Assembly: GCA_041530395.1 (NCBI GenBank)
Contig: CP136945.1
Span: forward strand, 2,728,001-2,792,000
Source of the DNA: Thermosynechococcaceae cyanobacterium Okahandja
GTDB taxonomy: Bacteria > Cyanobacteriota > Cyanobacteriia > Thermosynechococcales > Thermosynechococcaceae
DNA length: 64,000 nt
Direction of reading: 5' to 3'
Numbering within the stretch: position 1 is the stretch's first letter; the number at the start of each line of letters is the position of its first letter. The position numbers and the translations under genes were made by a program. This document shows, piece by piece, positions 9,778 through 18,516 of the stretch. Below the pieces are notes generated by a model, which was not told the origin of the DNA, made no database searches, and was given only the letters and a program-made list of their open reading frames with translations.

Positions 9778-10626
9778 ATGACCTTACGCCATTGCCCACT
9801 CCCAGAGGCTGAGCGGCAACGCCATCTTGAAATTGCCACCGAAGCTGCCCTTGCGGGTGGCGCGGTACTCCAGCAGTACTGGGGCAAACTTGCCGAGATT
9901 GAAGAAAAGGGGCGCGCGGGTGACTTGGTCACCATTGCCGATCGCCAGTCGGAGGCAGTGATACTGGATGTCTTGCAGCGCCACTGCCCCCACCATGCCA
10001 TTCTGGCGGAAGAGTCTGGCTTCTCAGGGGCGCAGGAGCATGAGTTTCTCTGGGCTATTGATCCCCTTGACGGCACCACCAACTATGCCCACCAGTACCC
10101 CTTTAGCGCGGTTTCTGTGGCTCTGCTGGTGGCTGGGGAGCCCCACATTGGCGTGGTTTACGATCCCTTCCATCGGGAATTATTTCGGGCGGCAACCGGG
10201 CTAGGTGCTACGCGCGATCGCCAGCGGATTGTGGTCTCCCGGACGGCGGAACTCAGTAAAAGCTTACTGGTCACCGGCTTTGCCTACGATCGCCGCGATA
10301 CCCCAGACAACAACTATGCCGAGTTTTGCTACTTAACCCATCTCAGCCAAGGGGTGCGCCGGGGCGGTGCTGCGGCCATTGACTTGGCCTATGTTGCCTG
10401 TGGCCGCCTTGACGGCTATTGGGAGCGGGGCTTATCCGCGTGGGATTTAGCGGCAGGCGTGGTGCTGGTGCGGGAAGCGGGGGGAGTGGTCACCGCCTAC
10501 GATCAATCCCCCTTTGATCTGACATCGGGACGCATTCTTGCCACCAATGGCCATTTACACGCCGCCCTCAGCCGGGCGCTCCAGCAAGTCAAGCCTTTAG
10601 GGTTTGCTTTTTTGCCCGCCGATTAA
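9778..10626 (+). CDS. Inositol monophosphatase family protein
   Basis: Mg-dependent phosphatase of the IMPase/FBPase/3'-nucleotidase (PAP) fold. The metal-binding motifs are visible: GDLVTIAD, LAEESG, WAIDPLDGTTNY and, near the C-terminus, WDLAAGVVLVREAGG. The 282-residue length is normal. Substrate (inositol-1-phosphate, histidinol phosphate or similar) cannot be decided from sequence. Its TAA overlaps the stop codon of the convergent small membrane ORF. Confidence 0.9.
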   Translation: MTLRHCPLPEAERQRHLEIATEAALAGGAVLQQYWGKLAEIEEKGRAGDLVTIADRQSEAVILDVLQRHCPHHAILAEESGFSGAQEHEFLWAIDPLDGTTNYAHQYPFSAVSVALLVAGEPHIGVVYDPFHRELFRAATGLGATRDRQRIVVSRTAELSKSLLVTGFAYDRRDTPDNNYAEFCYLTHLSQGVRRGGAAAIDLAYVACGRLDGYWERGLSAWDLAAGVVLVREAGGVVTAYDQSPFDLTSGRILATNGHLHAALSRALQQVKPLGFAFLPAD

Positions 10627-10784
10627 TCTCCAAGCAGCCACGCTAGGAGCAGCAGCAGGCTGCCCCACAGCACAACACTGGGAACATGCACCCAATTAAA
10701 GAACTCGATGGGTAACTGGATGGCAAACTGGGTCACCAACACGCTGATGTAGCACAGCACACTTAAGAGCACTAAAAAGACCAT
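10623..10784 (-). CDS. Small hydrophobic protein, two predicted membrane helices (53 aa)
   Basis: An uninterrupted frame from ATG at 10784: MVFLVLLSVLCYISVLV, a short polar link (PIEFFNWVHVPS), then a second hydrophobic stretch ending LLLLLAWLLGD. This is a plausible two-helix hairpin membrane protein. Its stop overlaps the stop of the phosphatase gene on the other strand. It lies 12 bases downstream of the SDR gene stop, on the same strand, so it could be the last gene of the peptidase-SDR operon. I do not recognise a family. Confidence 0.55.
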   Translation of the reverse strand: MVFLVLLSVLCYISVLVTQFAIQLPIEFFNWVHVPSVVLWGSLLLLLAWLLGD

Positions 10785-10796
10785 GGTGATGTATCC

Positions 10797-11501
10797 CTAG
10801 GCGTTGCCATAGATGGGGATCACTGCACCACTGATGGCTGCCGCCGCCTCAGAGATGAGAAAGGCAATCAGTTGGCCAATGGCCGCAGGCGGTACCCACA
10901 GGGCCGCTTGGTCAGCCCCCATGGCGGCTCGGTTACCGGGGGTGTCAATAATACTGGGGAGAATCACATTGGCGGTAATATTCATGCCCCGGGTTTCAGC
11001 GGCGATCGCCCGCGTAAAGGCCACAACCGCCGCTTTGGCGGCACAGTAGGCGGCCAATTCAGCCGTGGGTTCCACTGCCCCCCGGGAACCAATAGTGACA
11101 ATCCGACCGTAGCGCTGGGGCTGTAGCCGCTTGAGGGCGTGCTTACAGACCAAGAACGTTGTTTCAACATTGAGGCGAAAGCTGTGCTGCCAATCCCCTA
11201 GGGGAACGTTTGCCGTTGCGCCCATACTAAAGCCCCCCACCAAATGCACCACCGCATCGAGTTGGGGCATCCGGTTAATCAGCGCCGCCACTTCACTTTC
11301 GTTGTTCAGGTCAGCCGCCACAAACCGGACATTCGCTAACTCGGCTGCTGCCAGTTGTTGCTCCAGTTGCTCCCGCCCCGCCGCATCAATGTAGGGAATA
11401 GTGAGGGTATAGCCCTGAGCCAAGAGGACGGGCACAACCCCCTGCCCAAGGCCGCCGGTGCCCCCCGTTACTAGGACAGATCGATGGCCTAGCCCGCTCA
11501 T
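10797..11501 (-). CDS. SDR family NAD(P)-dependent oxidoreductase
   Basis: Classical short-chain dehydrogenase of 234 residues. The cofactor-binding motif VTGGTGGLGQGV is at the N-terminus, an NAG-like segment VHLVGGFSMG at about residue 86, and the catalytic Ser then Tyr-x3-Lys in IGSRGAVEPTAELAAYCAAK. Substrate unknown. Its ATG overlaps the stop of the upstream peptidase gene (ATGA), so the two are translationally coupled. Confidence 0.88.
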   Translation of the reverse strand: MSGLGHRSVLVTGGTGGLGQGVVPVLLAQGYTLTIPYIDAAGREQLEQQLAAAELANVRFVAADLNNESEVAALINRMPQLDAVVHLVGGFSMGATANVPLGDWQHSFRLNVETTFLVCKHALKRLQPQRYGRIVTIGSRGAVEPTAELAAYCAAKAAVVAFTRAIAAETRGMNITANVILPSIIDTPGNRAAMGADQAALWVPPAAIGQLIAFLISEAAAAISGAVIPIYGNA

Positions 11502-12220
11502 TTGCTGCTCCTTGGGTTGAGTTGCCGTGCTTTATAGAAGGTTTGCAAACTATGGCGATCGCCCACAAAGCGCCAGTGCCACGGTTCATAGCTCACCCCT
11601 TGCGGATTCCCCTCCGGAAATGAGAGTTCAAAACTAAAGCGGGCGGCATTGGCCTCTAACCACTCAAAGGCGGGGGTCTGGGCAAAGTCCACTTTCAGAT
11701 GCGTCTGGGGCTGACTGGCATCACCAATATCCACCGCATAGCCCGTGTGGTGTTCGCTGTAGCCGGGAGGGGCACTCACGAGCGCCCGCTCGCGGGCACC
11801 TTGGGCGCGTTGTTCCTTAATCTCAAAAAAAAGATAATCTTGATCGTGCTTCGAGCGGAAGCCCGACAGAGGCACAAGGACAATACCCGCCGCTTGCGCC
11901 GCCGCCGCCATGGCGCGAAATCGCTCCGCCGCTGCCCGCCGTAGCAAAATTTGCCCATCGGCACTAATGGGCACTAGATCACTCAGGGGTGCTTCTTCGT
12001 AGGGCAAGTGCCCCAGCAGGGTTTCCGGGAGTGGTTCCTGTTGCTCCACCACCTCCGGTGTGGCGGGGGTGCTAGAGCGGTTAACCCACCAGAGTCCACC
12101 CCCCAGACAAAGGCCAAGGGTGCCAGCAACAATCAGCCAGCGTCTATAAGCTGGTCGCTTGCCTAGGCCAACTACCGAGGTCGCCTGTAGGCGCTCTGCA
12201 ACCGGAATATCCTGCTCCAT
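11498..12220 (-). CDS. D-alanyl-D-alanine carboxypeptidase family protein (M15B, VanY/LdcB-like)
   Basis: Zinc peptidase that trims peptidoglycan stem peptides. One N-terminal membrane helix (RRWLIVAGTLGLCLGGGLWWV) anchors it, with the catalytic domain outside. Motifs: SGFRSKHDQDYLF, SEHHTGYAVDIGD (zinc His and Asp) and EPWHWRFVG (catalytic and zinc His region). I start at MEQDIPVAERL; the frame is open five codons further up to 12235. The start lies about 40 bases from TnpB element copy 2, which replaces whatever promoter stood there. Confidence 0.87.
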   Translation of the reverse strand: MEQDIPVAERLQATSVVGLGKRPAYRRWLIVAGTLGLCLGGGLWWVNRSSTPATPEVVEQQEPLPETLLGHLPYEEAPLSDLVPISADGQILLRRAAAERFRAMAAAAQAAGIVLVPLSGFRSKHDQDYLFFEIKEQRAQGARERALVSAPPGYSEHHTGYAVDIGDASQPQTHLKVDFAQTPAFEWLEANAARFSFELSFPEGNPQGVSYEPWHWRFVGDRHSLQTFYKARQLNPRSSK

Positions 12221-12222
12221 AC

Positions 12223-12660
12223 TCACACCTGCCAACCGAGGGGTTTGTTTAGACTATACGATCGTGACATCCTCCCGAGGCTGACCCTGCCCCCAACCTC
12301 ACGATTGGGCATTCCTGCCCCACGCCACTTGTCTAGGTCAGAGACCCCCGACAGACCGACTTGACAGGCGGTTTCCCTTCCCCAGTGTCCCTGGGCTACT
12401 ACATTTTCTAGTCCACGATGCAACACCACCTCTGCGGCAGCATGGTCACGATGCGTCCGATACCCACACTCCCGACAATGATGCTCTCTGATGCCCAACT
12501 CTTTCCTTACGGTAACAAGGCACTTAGGGCAGGTTTGACTGGTGCCGTTGGGATTGACTTTGGCAAAGGACACGCGTCTGCACGTCTCCAGCCATTCCAG
12601 CAGTTCAATCTGTTGGCTGGCATCTGGATAGATGCGGTAGGTGTAGTTCATGGTCAGCAT
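12223..12660 (-). pseudogene. tnpB remnant with in-frame internal deletion
   Basis: About 30 N-terminal codons (MNYTYRIYPDASQQIELL...LETCRRV) are joined in frame to the last ~60 TnpB codons (SFAKVNPNGTSQTCPKC onward). RuvC D203 and E287 are gone; the zinc ribbon and last Asp remain. The stop seen in copy 1 is CAG here, so the frame runs through the right end and stops 41 bases outside the element, overlapping the peptidase gene. A truncated protein could be made, but it cannot be a nuclease. Confidence 0.85.
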
Positions 12661-12786
12661 AGTTGTATTTCACCACGACTTGTAGCCGATGGTAAATGCT
12701 TGTCTCATCCCCATTGTGCACGCAGTGTGCCAAAGGCATGGGGAATCGACAAGTGCGGGACTTATCGCTCCCCGAACCCCTCAAAA
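12264..12786 (-). mobile_element. Family A TnpB element, copy 2 (523 bp, internally deleted)
   Basis: Both tips match copy 1: right tip GGGAGGATGTCAC ends at 12264, and left tip TTTTGAGGGGTTCGGGG abuts TTAAC (12787-12791), all on the minus strand. The interior has lost most of tnpB and part of the left-end region. The right end also lacks the GGTTGGG-flanked hairpin of copy 1. It is a MITE-like non-autonomous derivative between ychF and the M15 peptidase gene. Confidence 0.88.
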
Positions 12787-12800
12787 GTTAATTTGGAGCG

Positions 12801-12850
12801 TTAGACATTCAACTTAGACATTACCTACACATTAAAACTTACACATTAAA
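12801..12850. repeat. Short direct repeats at the end of ychF
   Basis: TTAGACATT occurs at 12801 and 12814, and TACACATTAAA at 12826 and 12840. The second pair includes the last codons of ychF (FNV-stop read on the minus strand), so the gene tail appears to be duplicated just outside the gene, next to TnpB element copy 2. Confidence 0.6.
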
Positions 12851-13930
12851 GCGAAACAGCATCACATCCCCTTCTTGGACAACGTAGTCCTTGCCCTCGC
12901 TGCGCATCAGCCCTTTTTCTTTGGCAACGTTTACCGACTGACAGGCCACTAAGTCCTTGTAACTGATGGTTTCGGCACGGATAAAGCCCCGCTCGAAGTC
13001 ACTGTGGATGACCCCTGCCGCTTGGGGGGCTTTGGCACCAATGGGTACGGTCCAAGCGCGGGTTTCTTTTGGCCCCGTTGTGAAAAAGGTTTGCAACCCC
13101 AAGAGCTTATAGGTGGCTCGAATGAGCGATCGCAACCCCCCTTCGGCCACCCCGAGGCTATCTAAATAGGCTTGGCGATCCTCGTCGGGCAACTCCACCA
13201 GTTCTGCTTCCACTTGGGCGGAGACAATCACTACCTCTGCGCCCTCCGCCGCCGCTTGGGTTTGAACCGCCTTTGTCCAGTCATTACCGCTGGCTAGATC
13301 CTGCTCGGCCACATTGGCCGCATAAATCATCGGTTTGCGGGTCAACAGCCCCAAAAAGCGTATAGCCGCCTTTTCTTCTGGTGTGAGGGGACATAACCGC
13401 GCCGCTTGCCCCTCATTGAGTACCGCAGCTAGTTTCTCTAGGGCTGCTAATTCAATCTGAGCCTCCTTTTGCGATCGCGCCGCCTTACGAGTGCGCTCTA
13501 GCCGCTTCTCAACCTGTGCCAGATCCGCGAGGGCTAACTCTAGGTTAATGACCGCCATATCCTCTACCGGATTGACCCGTCCGGCCACATGGACAATATC
13601 ATCATCCTCAAAGCAGCGCACCACATGGACAATGGCATCCACTTCACGAATATTGGCTAAAAATTGATTGCCCAGCCCTTCCCCCTTACTGGCCCCTTTC
13701 ACGAGCCCGGCAATATCAACAAATTCAACCCGCGTCGGTACAATTGCTGCCGAGTTAGAAATCTTCGCCAGGACGTTCAAGCGTTCATCGGGAACCGGCA
13801 CCACCCCCACATTGGGTTCAATGGTACAAAAGGGGAAATTGGCTGCCTCTGCTTTTGCATTGGCCACCAAGGCATTAAACAAGGTTGATTTGCCCACATT
13901 GGGTAATCCGACAATTCCGGCTCGCAGCAT
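12839..13930 (-). CDS. ychF: Redox-regulated ATPase YchF (Obg family)
   Basis: Ribosome-associated P-loop NTPase of 363 residues that prefers ATP. Motifs: G1 [12 protein letters not shown] (7-18), G3 [17 protein letters not shown], an NVAE sequence where GTPases have NKxD, and a C-terminal TGS domain ending [26 protein letters not shown]-type sequence. The NKxD loss is the known reason for ATP preference in the family. Length is normal; the start [11 protein letters not shown] is the family start. Confidence 0.96.
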   Translation of the reverse strand: MLRAGIVGLPNVGKSTLFNALVANAKAEAANFPFCTIEPNVGVVPVPDERLNVLAKISNSAAIVPTRVEFVDIAGLVKGASKGEGLGNQFLANIREVDAIVHVVRCFEDDDIVHVAGRVNPVEDMAVINLELALADLAQVEKRLERTRKAARSQKEAQIELAALEKLAAVLNEGQAARLCPLTPEEKAAIRFLGLLTRKPMIYAANVAEQDLASGNDWTKAVQTQAAAEGAEVVIVSAQVEAELVELPDEDRQAYLDSLGVAEGGLRSLIRATYKLLGLQTFFTTGPKETRAWTVPIGAKAPQAAGVIHSDFERGFIRAETISYKDLVACQSVNVAKEKGLMRSEGKDYVVQEGDVMLFRFNV

Positions 13931-14187
13931 GATGTTTAACGCTTTTCTCCCACAGTCTTTGCTGATCTCTAAGCAGCTTGGGGCTTAATTTTCACAGTCT
14001 TCGAGTGTAACACAGTTCCCGGGTCAAATCTATGCGGCGTTTTGATTCCTTGGTGGCAATAACAACGGCAGGCATAACAGTTCACGTAATGATAGCCATA
14101 GAGCACAACGGGTTTACCGGGGATGGCGATCGCGATTGCGTAACGAAAAATAATGTTAGAAATAAAGGAAGATAAAGGAGGCGATTG

Positions 14188-14775
14188 ATGTCTCACACAA
14201 CTGAATTAAGACTCGACAAAAAGGTTTGGACAGACGAAGAGTTTATGGCCTTGCCCAAGGATGGGCATCGCTATGAGATTGTGAATGGAGAACTGGTTGA
14301 CATGGGGAATTCAGGCGCATTACATGGCTATGTGTGTAGCCTGCTGTTGGCAGCCTTAGCCAGCCATGTCTTGGCTCAACAACTAGGTATTATTTTAGAC
14401 TCTAGTACTGCCTTCAAGATGCGAAATGGCAATAAGCGCTCTCCTAATATTTCCTTCTTTGCCAAAGAGCGTTTACAGAGCATGAGCGAGTTGCCAACCG
14501 GCTTTTTAGAAGGCGCACCTGATCTTGCGGTGGAAATTTTATCCTCCGGTAACACCGTGGCGGAAATAGAGGCGAAAGTGACTGAGTATTTTGATAATAG
14601 TGCCCGCTTAATTTGGGTCATTGGTCCAACGCAGCATTACGTCCTTGTGTACCGCTGTGCCCAACAACCCGATCGCCGCCTAAAATCTGTTGATTATTTG
14701 GATGGGGAAGGGGTCATTCCCGGCTTTACATTCCCTGTGGCAGATCTCTTTCAAAAGCCGGCGTTCTTAGGGTAA
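14188..14775 (+). CDS. Uma2 family (DUF820) PD-(D/E)XK nuclease-like protein
   Basis: 195 residues of a family greatly expanded in cyanobacteria and related to restriction endonucleases; function unknown. Seen: DEEFMALPKDGHRYEIVNGELVDM at the N-terminus (split here: EFMALPKDG, YEIVNGEL), GAPDLAVEIL with the second catalytic acid, and LIWVIGP near the C-terminus. The usual R-x-PD-hydrophobic motif reads RSPNISFFA, so the first catalytic Asp appears to be Asn. ATG 14188 is preceded by AAAGGAGG, which decides the start. Stands alone. Confidence 0.85.
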   Translation: MSHTTELRLDKKVWTDEEFMALPKDGHRYEIVNGELVDMGNSGALHGYVCSLLLAALASHVLAQQLGIILDSSTAFKMRNGNKRSPNISFFAKERLQSMSELPTGFLEGAPDLAVEILSSGNTVAEIEAKVTEYFDNSARLIWVIGPTQHYVLVYRCAQQPDRRLKSVDYLDGEGVIPGFTFPVADLFQKPAFLG

Positions 14776-14795
14776 TCGGCGGGGAAGGTGTCAGG

Positions 14796-15548
14796 TCAGG
14801 GAGAGGTGTTGCTGTTTTGTAGCACGGTCTCGAACAGAAGCAGGACCTGTTTCCATGCGTCGTGGGCGGCGGCGGCATCGTAGCTGTCGCGCTGATCGCA
14901 AAAGAAGCCATGATCGGCGGGATAAACGAAGATGTGGTGGCGGATGCCATGGTGGTGCAGCGCCGTTTCAATCTCTTTCACCTGCTCCATGAGAATACTT
15001 TGATCGCGATCGCCAAAGAAGGCGTAGAGGGTGCCGCGAATTTTGGGGGTGATCTCAAGGGTGGGCAGGCCGCCCCCCGGGGTCATGGTGGTAATGCCCG
15101 CCCCATAAAAGGAGGCGGTGGCTTTAATCTCTGGTAACTGCGCCACAAGATAGGCCACATGCCCCCCAAAGCAAAAGCCAATGGTACCAATGGCATCACC
15201 GTTCACGTTGGCTAGTCCTTTGAGGTAAGCAATGGTCGCTTGGGTATCGCTAAGGAGTTCCGCCGCCGTGGTTTGGTTTTTGTACTGCCGTCCCAAATCA
15301 ATGTCTGCTGGGGTGTAACCGGTCTCAAACTGGGGGGCAAACCGTTGGTACAACGCCGGGGCGATCGCCACGTAGCCCTGCCGCGCAATACGCTCAGTGA
15401 CATCGCGGATGTGGGCGTTCACCCCAAAAATTTCCTGAAACACAATCACAGCGGGATAGGCGCCTTGGGCAGTGGGTTCTGCCAAGTAGGCATCAAGGAG
15501 CAAATCGCCATTGACCACCTTTACCCAACGACTGGTAATCTCTGCCAT
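14796..15548 (-). CDS. Dienelactone hydrolase family protein
   Basis: Alpha/beta-hydrolase of 250 residues with a cysteine nucleophile in GFCFGGH, the signature of this family, followed by an Asp (FFGDRDQSI) and a His (YPADHGFFCDQ) that complete the triad. Probably cytoplasmic; natural substrate unknown in cyanobacteria. It starts 10 bases after the 61-residue gene on the same strand, so they form an operon. Confidence 0.92.
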   Translation of the reverse strand: MAEITSRWVKVVNGDLLLDAYLAEPTAQGAYPAVIVFQEIFGVNAHIRDVTERIARQGYVAIAPALYQRFAPQFETGYTPADIDLGRQYKNQTTAAELLSDTQATIAYLKGLANVNGDAIGTIGFCFGGHVAYLVAQLPEIKATASFYGAGITTMTPGGGLPTLEITPKIRGTLYAFFGDRDQSILMEQVKEIETALHHHGIRHHIFVYPADHGFFCDQRDSYDAAAAHDAWKQVLLLFETVLQNSNTSP

Positions 15549-15558
15549 GCGTGCCTTC

Positions 15559-15744
15559 CTATGCGGGAACCTCTAAGTCTGGGAATGTCCGTTTAATGTC
15601 CTCCACCAATTCATCGAGTTCCGCCAAGGCGGACTGAATGTCGATATTGATGGTGCCAGTACCGGGAAGCTCCATGAGTTTTTTCAGGCTCTCGCGCTTG
15701 GCAAGGATCACCTGTAGCCGTTCTTGGAGGGTTGGCAAATCCAT
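15559..15744 (-). CDS. Small conserved-looking helical protein (61 aa)
   Basis: Unrecognised. The sequence is charged and amphipathic (LQERLQVILAKRESLKKLM, then SALAELDELVEDIKRTFPDL) around a GTGTINID turn, consistent with a helical hairpin. It is the first gene of a pair with dienelactone hydrolase, separated by 10 bases. Codon use resembles its neighbours, so it is probably real. Confidence 0.65.
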   Translation of the reverse strand: MDLPTLQERLQVILAKRESLKKLMELPGTGTINIDIQSALAELDELVEDIKRTFPDLEVPA

Positions 15745-15992
15745 AGATGTTGAGATGTCTTAACAACCATTCCTACTTTAGCGGACAGGGGAGCCGCAGG
15801 CTATGGGGGCACGGCTCAAAGCTGCCATTTCTGTGAGACTCCGTGGAATGGGATAATACGTAAGGAGCATAGGGCAATTTATGAGAAGCTGTAAAGTCTC
15901 TTAAACTATATAAATTCACCACCCCGCAGTGATGTCAAATTTTGCCGCAAATTTGGCCGCTGCCCAGCCCTTCACCGCACATTTGAAGCAAC

Positions 15993-18044
15993 ATGCAAGA
16001 CCTGTTTTATGCTGAGATTCCCACACCCGATACCGGTGCCGTCATTGAATGGTTACACCAGCGGTTTCAGCCTGCGGTGGGGGCGATCGCCCCGCAGCCG
16101 ACAGGGGGATGCTGGCAATTGCCCCCTAGTCCCACGCAACTGGCGGTATTTTTCTGGAATTTACAGCGAACCACGTACCTCAAGGTGGTGCGCTGGGGCA
16201 ACGCGCCATGGCCACAGGAGGCCGCCTGTGTGCAGCAGTTAAAAACAGCCCTACGAGCCGCCTTTCCATTGCAGCCGGTGGTGCTACCCCCATGGCCGAG
16301 AGGGACATCTATTTTTGCCGCGTTGGCGGAGCGCTATCCCCTGACGGTGAAATATTTTCAGCGGATGCCCCAAGGGGAGGCGGATTTAGAGCGAGTGTAT
16401 TGGTGGGAACAGCGCTGGCGGGAAGGGGTGCAGCGTCCTACCCCTCCGGTGCCCATCCTCAAAAAGGCCGATACTCCCTCTCCAGAGCCGACCTACGACC
16501 TTGTGTATATCGGGGGTGCCCTTGGGGTTATTCATGCCGCCGTCATGGCCCGTTTGGGCTATCGGGTATTACTGATTGAGCGCCTGCCCTTTGGCCGTAT
16601 GAATCGGGAGTGGAACATTTCGCGGGCAGAGTTTCAGAATTTGATTGATCTGGGGCTGTTTAGCAGCGCCGAATTTGAAAGTGTCATTGCCCGCGAGTAC
16701 GTGGATGGGTTTAACAAATTTTTTGATGCCACCAGTTCTGCCCACTGCCGCGCCCCGGTACTCCACACCCCCACCGTCTTAAACATTGCCCTAGACTCCG
16801 CCCAGTTTTTGCAGCTGTGCGGCCAAAAATTACGACAAGCGGGGGGCGAGATCTGGGACTACACGGACTTTGTGGGGGCAACGGTACACCCCAATAGCGT
16901 GGTTGCCCAAGTGCGCCACCGCCACAGCGGCAACGAGCAACAGGCCATTGCCCGGGTCCTCATTGATGCGATGGGTACGGCATCTCCCATTGCCCGCCAA
17001 CTGAATGGGGGGCGTGCCTTTGACAGTGTGTGCCCCACAGTGGGTGCCATTGTCAAGGGACTTGCGCCGGAGGTATGGGATGGTCGCTATGGTGATGTGC
17101 TCCACAGCCATGGCGATAGTTCGCGGGGACGGCAGTTGATTTGGGAATTGTTTCCGGGAGCCGGGGAGGAGCGCACCATTTATCTCTTTCACTACCACCG
17201 CATTGAACCGGACTATCCCGGATCCCTATTGGAGCTTTACGAAGACTTTTTTAGTATTTTGCCGGAGTACCGTCGCTGCAACGTTGATGAACTCACGTGG
17301 GTCAAGCCGACCTTTGGCTATATTCCCGGCTATTTTAGCCACCATCGGGGCGATCGCGCCGTTGCCTTTGACCGGGTGCTGGCCATTGGCGATGCGGCCT
17401 CATTACAGTCGCCTTTGGTGTTTACCGGCTTTGGCTCCCTTGTGCGCAACCTACCCCGCTTAACGGATTTACTGGACACGGCCCTGCGCCATGATCTGGT
17501 GCAACAGTCCTTCCTCAACCAAATTCGCGCCTATCAGAGCAATACAGCAGTCACCTGGCTGTTTTCTCGGGGCATGATGGTGCCCAGCGATCGCCCCTTG
17601 CCCCCAGAGCGGGTCAATGCCATGCTCAATACCTTTTTTGGCATCCTCGGCCAAGAGTCACCGGAACTGGTGGATCGCTTTATTAAGGACCGCGCTGGCT
17701 GGTTACCCTTTAACCGGATGGCGCTGCGCGCGGCGTGGCAAAATCCGCAGCTACTGGGGTGGATCTGGCAAATGGCAGGTACGGCAGACTTGGTGCGCTG
17801 GCTGTTCAGCTACCTGAGTTTTAGCCTTGATGCCTTTTATCATGCGCTTTTTGGTCGCTGGCTGCCCCCCCTTGTGCGGCGCTGCCAACCATGGTTAGAA
17901 CCCCTTGCCCCCACGGTGTGGTTTTGGTTACTGGTGCAAAGCTATGCCCTCAACTATTCTGTGGGGCAACCGCGCCTAGAACGAGCCACCTCACCCCCCC
18001 CTCCCTCCCCCACCCCAGTTGATCAAGCCGTGTCTCCTCGCTAA
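15993..18044 (+). CDS. cruA: FAD-dependent lycopene cyclase, CruA type
   Basis: Predicted carotenoid enzyme closing the ionone rings of lycopene. In 683 residues the dinucleotide-binding fold starts near residue 169 (DLVYIGGALGVIHAAVMARLG), followed by ERLPFGRMNREWNISR and a late FAD segment RVLAIGDAASLQSPLVFTGFG (split: VLAIGDAASLQSP). The N-terminal ~160 residues and the hydrophobic C-terminus (residues 570-660) match the large CruA/CruP proteins. I favour CruA over CruP on length, without an alignment. A 248-base region upstream holds no gene. Confidence 0.75.
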   Translation: MQDLFYAEIPTPDTGAVIEWLHQRFQPAVGAIAPQPTGGCWQLPPSPTQLAVFFWNLQRTTYLKVVRWGNAPWPQEAACVQQLKTALRAAFPLQPVVLPPWPRGTSIFAALAERYPLTVKYFQRMPQGEADLERVYWWEQRWREGVQRPTPPVPILKKADTPSPEPTYDLVYIGGALGVIHAAVMARLGYRVLLIERLPFGRMNREWNISRAEFQNLIDLGLFSSAEFESVIAREYVDGFNKFFDATSSAHCRAPVLHTPTVLNIALDSAQFLQLCGQKLRQAGGEIWDYTDFVGATVHPNSVVAQVRHRHSGNEQQAIARVLIDAMGTASPIARQLNGGRAFDSVCPTVGAIVKGLAPEVWDGRYGDVLHSHGDSSRGRQLIWELFPGAGEERTIYLFHYHRIEPDYPGSLLELYEDFFSILPEYRRCNVDELTWVKPTFGYIPGYFSHHRGDRAVAFDRVLAIGDAASLQSPLVFTGFGSLVRNLPRLTDLLDTALRHDLVQQSFLNQIRAYQSNTAVTWLFSRGMMVPSDRPLPPERVNAMLNTFFGILGQESPELVDRFIKDRAGWLPFNRMALRAAWQNPQLLGWIWQMAGTADLVRWLFSYLSFSLDAFYHALFGRWLPPLVRRCQPWLEPLAPTVWFWLLVQSYALNYSVGQPRLERATSPPPPSPTPVDQAVSPR

Positions 18045-18064
18045 CCTTGGGAGGCAAAGGTGTT

Positions 18065-18499
18065 GTGGAGATCACAGAGGTGAATGCAGCGGAGCAAGCC
18101 GTTACCCTGCAAATGGCCAGTAAGCTGGGGGCGATCGTCCACCTGTTTAAGCAGTGCAACCACGATTTGCGCGCCGATTTACAGCCATGGGCAGACGACC
18201 CCCACACCCGCGATTTAGTGGATCCGGACTCCATTGATATGGGGTTTCACCTGCCCGGGTGGAGCCGCCGCTGGCAAGCCCGCAGTCTGTTGTTACAAAT
18301 TCGCCTCTACAGGGATCCAGACACCCCCCAACGCCGTGCCATTGGCCTAGACATTGTTGGCTTTAGCTACATGAGTGAGCAGTGGCGCTTCAGTAGCATT
18401 GGTGGCGGCATTTTTAGTGGCAATAACTTACCCTTGCCCGAGCTACAACACCAATTACGCCACCTGAGCCAAGCGATTCTAGACCTGCTCAATAGTTGA
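18065..18499 (+). CDS. Hypothetical cyanobacterial protein (144 aa)
   Basis: Unrecognised soluble protein. The GTG at 18065 is chosen because GGGAGG (18049-18054) sits 10 bases upstream; a TTG at 18047 would add six residues. Visible features are a short acidic/tryptophan segment (LQPWADDPHTRDLVDPDS) and a beta-rich middle (SLLLQIRLYRDPD, IGLDIVGFSY). It follows the cyclase gene by 20 bases and is probably cotranscribed, which suggests but does not show a link to carotenoid metabolism. Confidence 0.7.
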   Translation: MEITEVNAAEQAVTLQMASKLGAIVHLFKQCNHDLRADLQPWADDPHTRDLVDPDSIDMGFHLPGWSRRWQARSLLLQIRLYRDPDTPQRRAIGLDIVGFSYMSEQWRFSSIGGGIFSGNNLPLPELQHQLRHLSQAILDLLNS

Positions 18500-18516
18500 C
18501 TCGCTTGAGTGGGGTC

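Noticed and set aside
12223-12660. A new small zinc-ribbon protein
   Set aside because: Every part matches TnpB copy 1 with the middle removed, and both element tips are present.
15775-15860. Possible structured RNA upstream of cruA
   Set aside because: No stable stem or known family could be recognised; it is left as an unannotated leader.
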